Positions 35,091-35,197 of a DNA stretch of 35,197 bases are shown here, piece by piece. The stretch is from Bacteroidota bacterium. GTDB lineage: Bacteria > Bacteroidota > Bacteroidia > Chitinophagales > Chitinophagaceae. The first letter of the stretch is position 1; every line of letters starts with the position of its first letter. The notes below the pieces were generated by a model, which saw nothing but the letters and a program-made list of their open reading frames with translations, ran no database searches and was not told the DNA's origin. The position numbers and the translations under genes are program-made. Location: the NCBI GenBank assembly GCA_018268075.1, contig JAFDXH010000205.1, positions 1 to 35,197 on the forward strand, given 5' to 3'.

Positions 35091-35197
35091 TTGAGTATCA
35101 GGAAACGATTTAAAAATGAGGATACAGAACTGGACACAGGTCCATTAAATGACATCCTTTTTATACTTATGTTTTTCTTTTTGATCATATCCACAAT
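35091..35197 (+). CDS. ExbD/TolR-like protein, 5' part only
   Basis: The partner of the proton channel, with only the first 35 residues before the window ends. The frame starts at TTG 35091 (MSIRKRFKNEDTELDTGPLN); no ATG or GTG exists in frame after the stop at 35046. The start of the single membrane helix is visible (NDILFILMFFFLII) with the conserved aspartate at residue 20 expected of the proton path. Basic residues before the helix fit a cytoplasmic N-terminus. The gap to the channel gene is 96 bases, so the two are probably cotranscribed. Confidence 0.8.
   Translation, partial: MSIRKRFKNEDTELDTGPLNDILFILMFFFLIIST

Noticed and set aside
1-35197. Insertion sequences, CRISPR arrays, tRNA or rRNA genes, integrases
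   Set aside because: None was found by eye; no terminal inverted repeats, spaced direct repeats or transposase frames.

Overview
The window is a stretch of an AT-rich bacterial chromosome, most probably from the phylum Bacteroidota and most like the Chitinophagaceae or a relative. The evidence is gene content and signals read directly: many genes follow a TAnnTTTG box (the -7 promoter element of this phylum) 20-45 bases upstream, Shine-Dalgarno sequences are scarce, lipoprotein and signal peptides are common, and several products (a single-chain GcvP, a YbiT-like ABC-F protein, a zinc-loop-less GmhB-like HAD phosphatase, an NlpE/META lipoprotein) look like forms from that group. I see no tRNA, rRNA, CRISPR array, insertion sequence, integrase or phage gene. 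The region reads as core and envelope genes, not a mobile island.

Layout. 1-2655 (+): two tandem membrane sulfatase-fold transferases of the LTA-synthase/phosphoethanolamine-transferase type, the first cut by the window edge, ending at a clear terminator. 2721-3932 (-): a DedA membrane protein and a small secreted orphan with its own promoter. 4134-5786 (+): a secreted M28 zinc peptidase. 5794-11557 (-): a complete tripartite RND efflux operon in the order TolC, adaptor, RND pump. 11935-13563 (-): a lipoprotein L,D-transpeptidase. 13754-15374 (+): an overlapping permease/ATPase pair forming an unclassified ABC transporter. 15533-16057 (+): a Pro/Thr/Ser-rich secreted protein, convergent with 16095-17720 (-), an ABC-F ATPase whose terminator lies inside its neighbour's coding end. 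18001-21023 (+): argS, gmhA and a gmhB-like gene (ADP-heptose synthesis), the last with no normal start codon. 21097-22101 (+): a secreted protein of unknown role. 22128-31636 (-): lepA, a 446-base gap with two dyads, asnB, a three-domain NlpE/COG3650/META lipoprotein, a Pr6Pr membrane protein with a small secreted partner, and gcvP. 31770-35197 (+): a YkgJ-type cysteine-cluster protein, pepT, a cupin, a TolQ/ExbB proton channel, and the start of its ExbD/TolR partner, cut by the window edge.

Taken together, much of the window serves the cell envelope: head-group transfer, lipid-carrier or membrane maintenance (DedA), efflux, peptidoglycan cross-linking, heptose synthesis, envelope lipoproteins and the proton channel. 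Housekeeping genes are interleaved (argS, lepA, asnB, gcvP, pepT). I found no convincing new multi-gene defence or mobile system. The most unusual signals are the gmhB-like gene without a canonical start, the ABC-F protein with one doubly degenerate ATP site plus a possible attenuator upstream, the three-domain NlpE/COG3650/META fusion, and the small orphan secreted gene under a good promoter.
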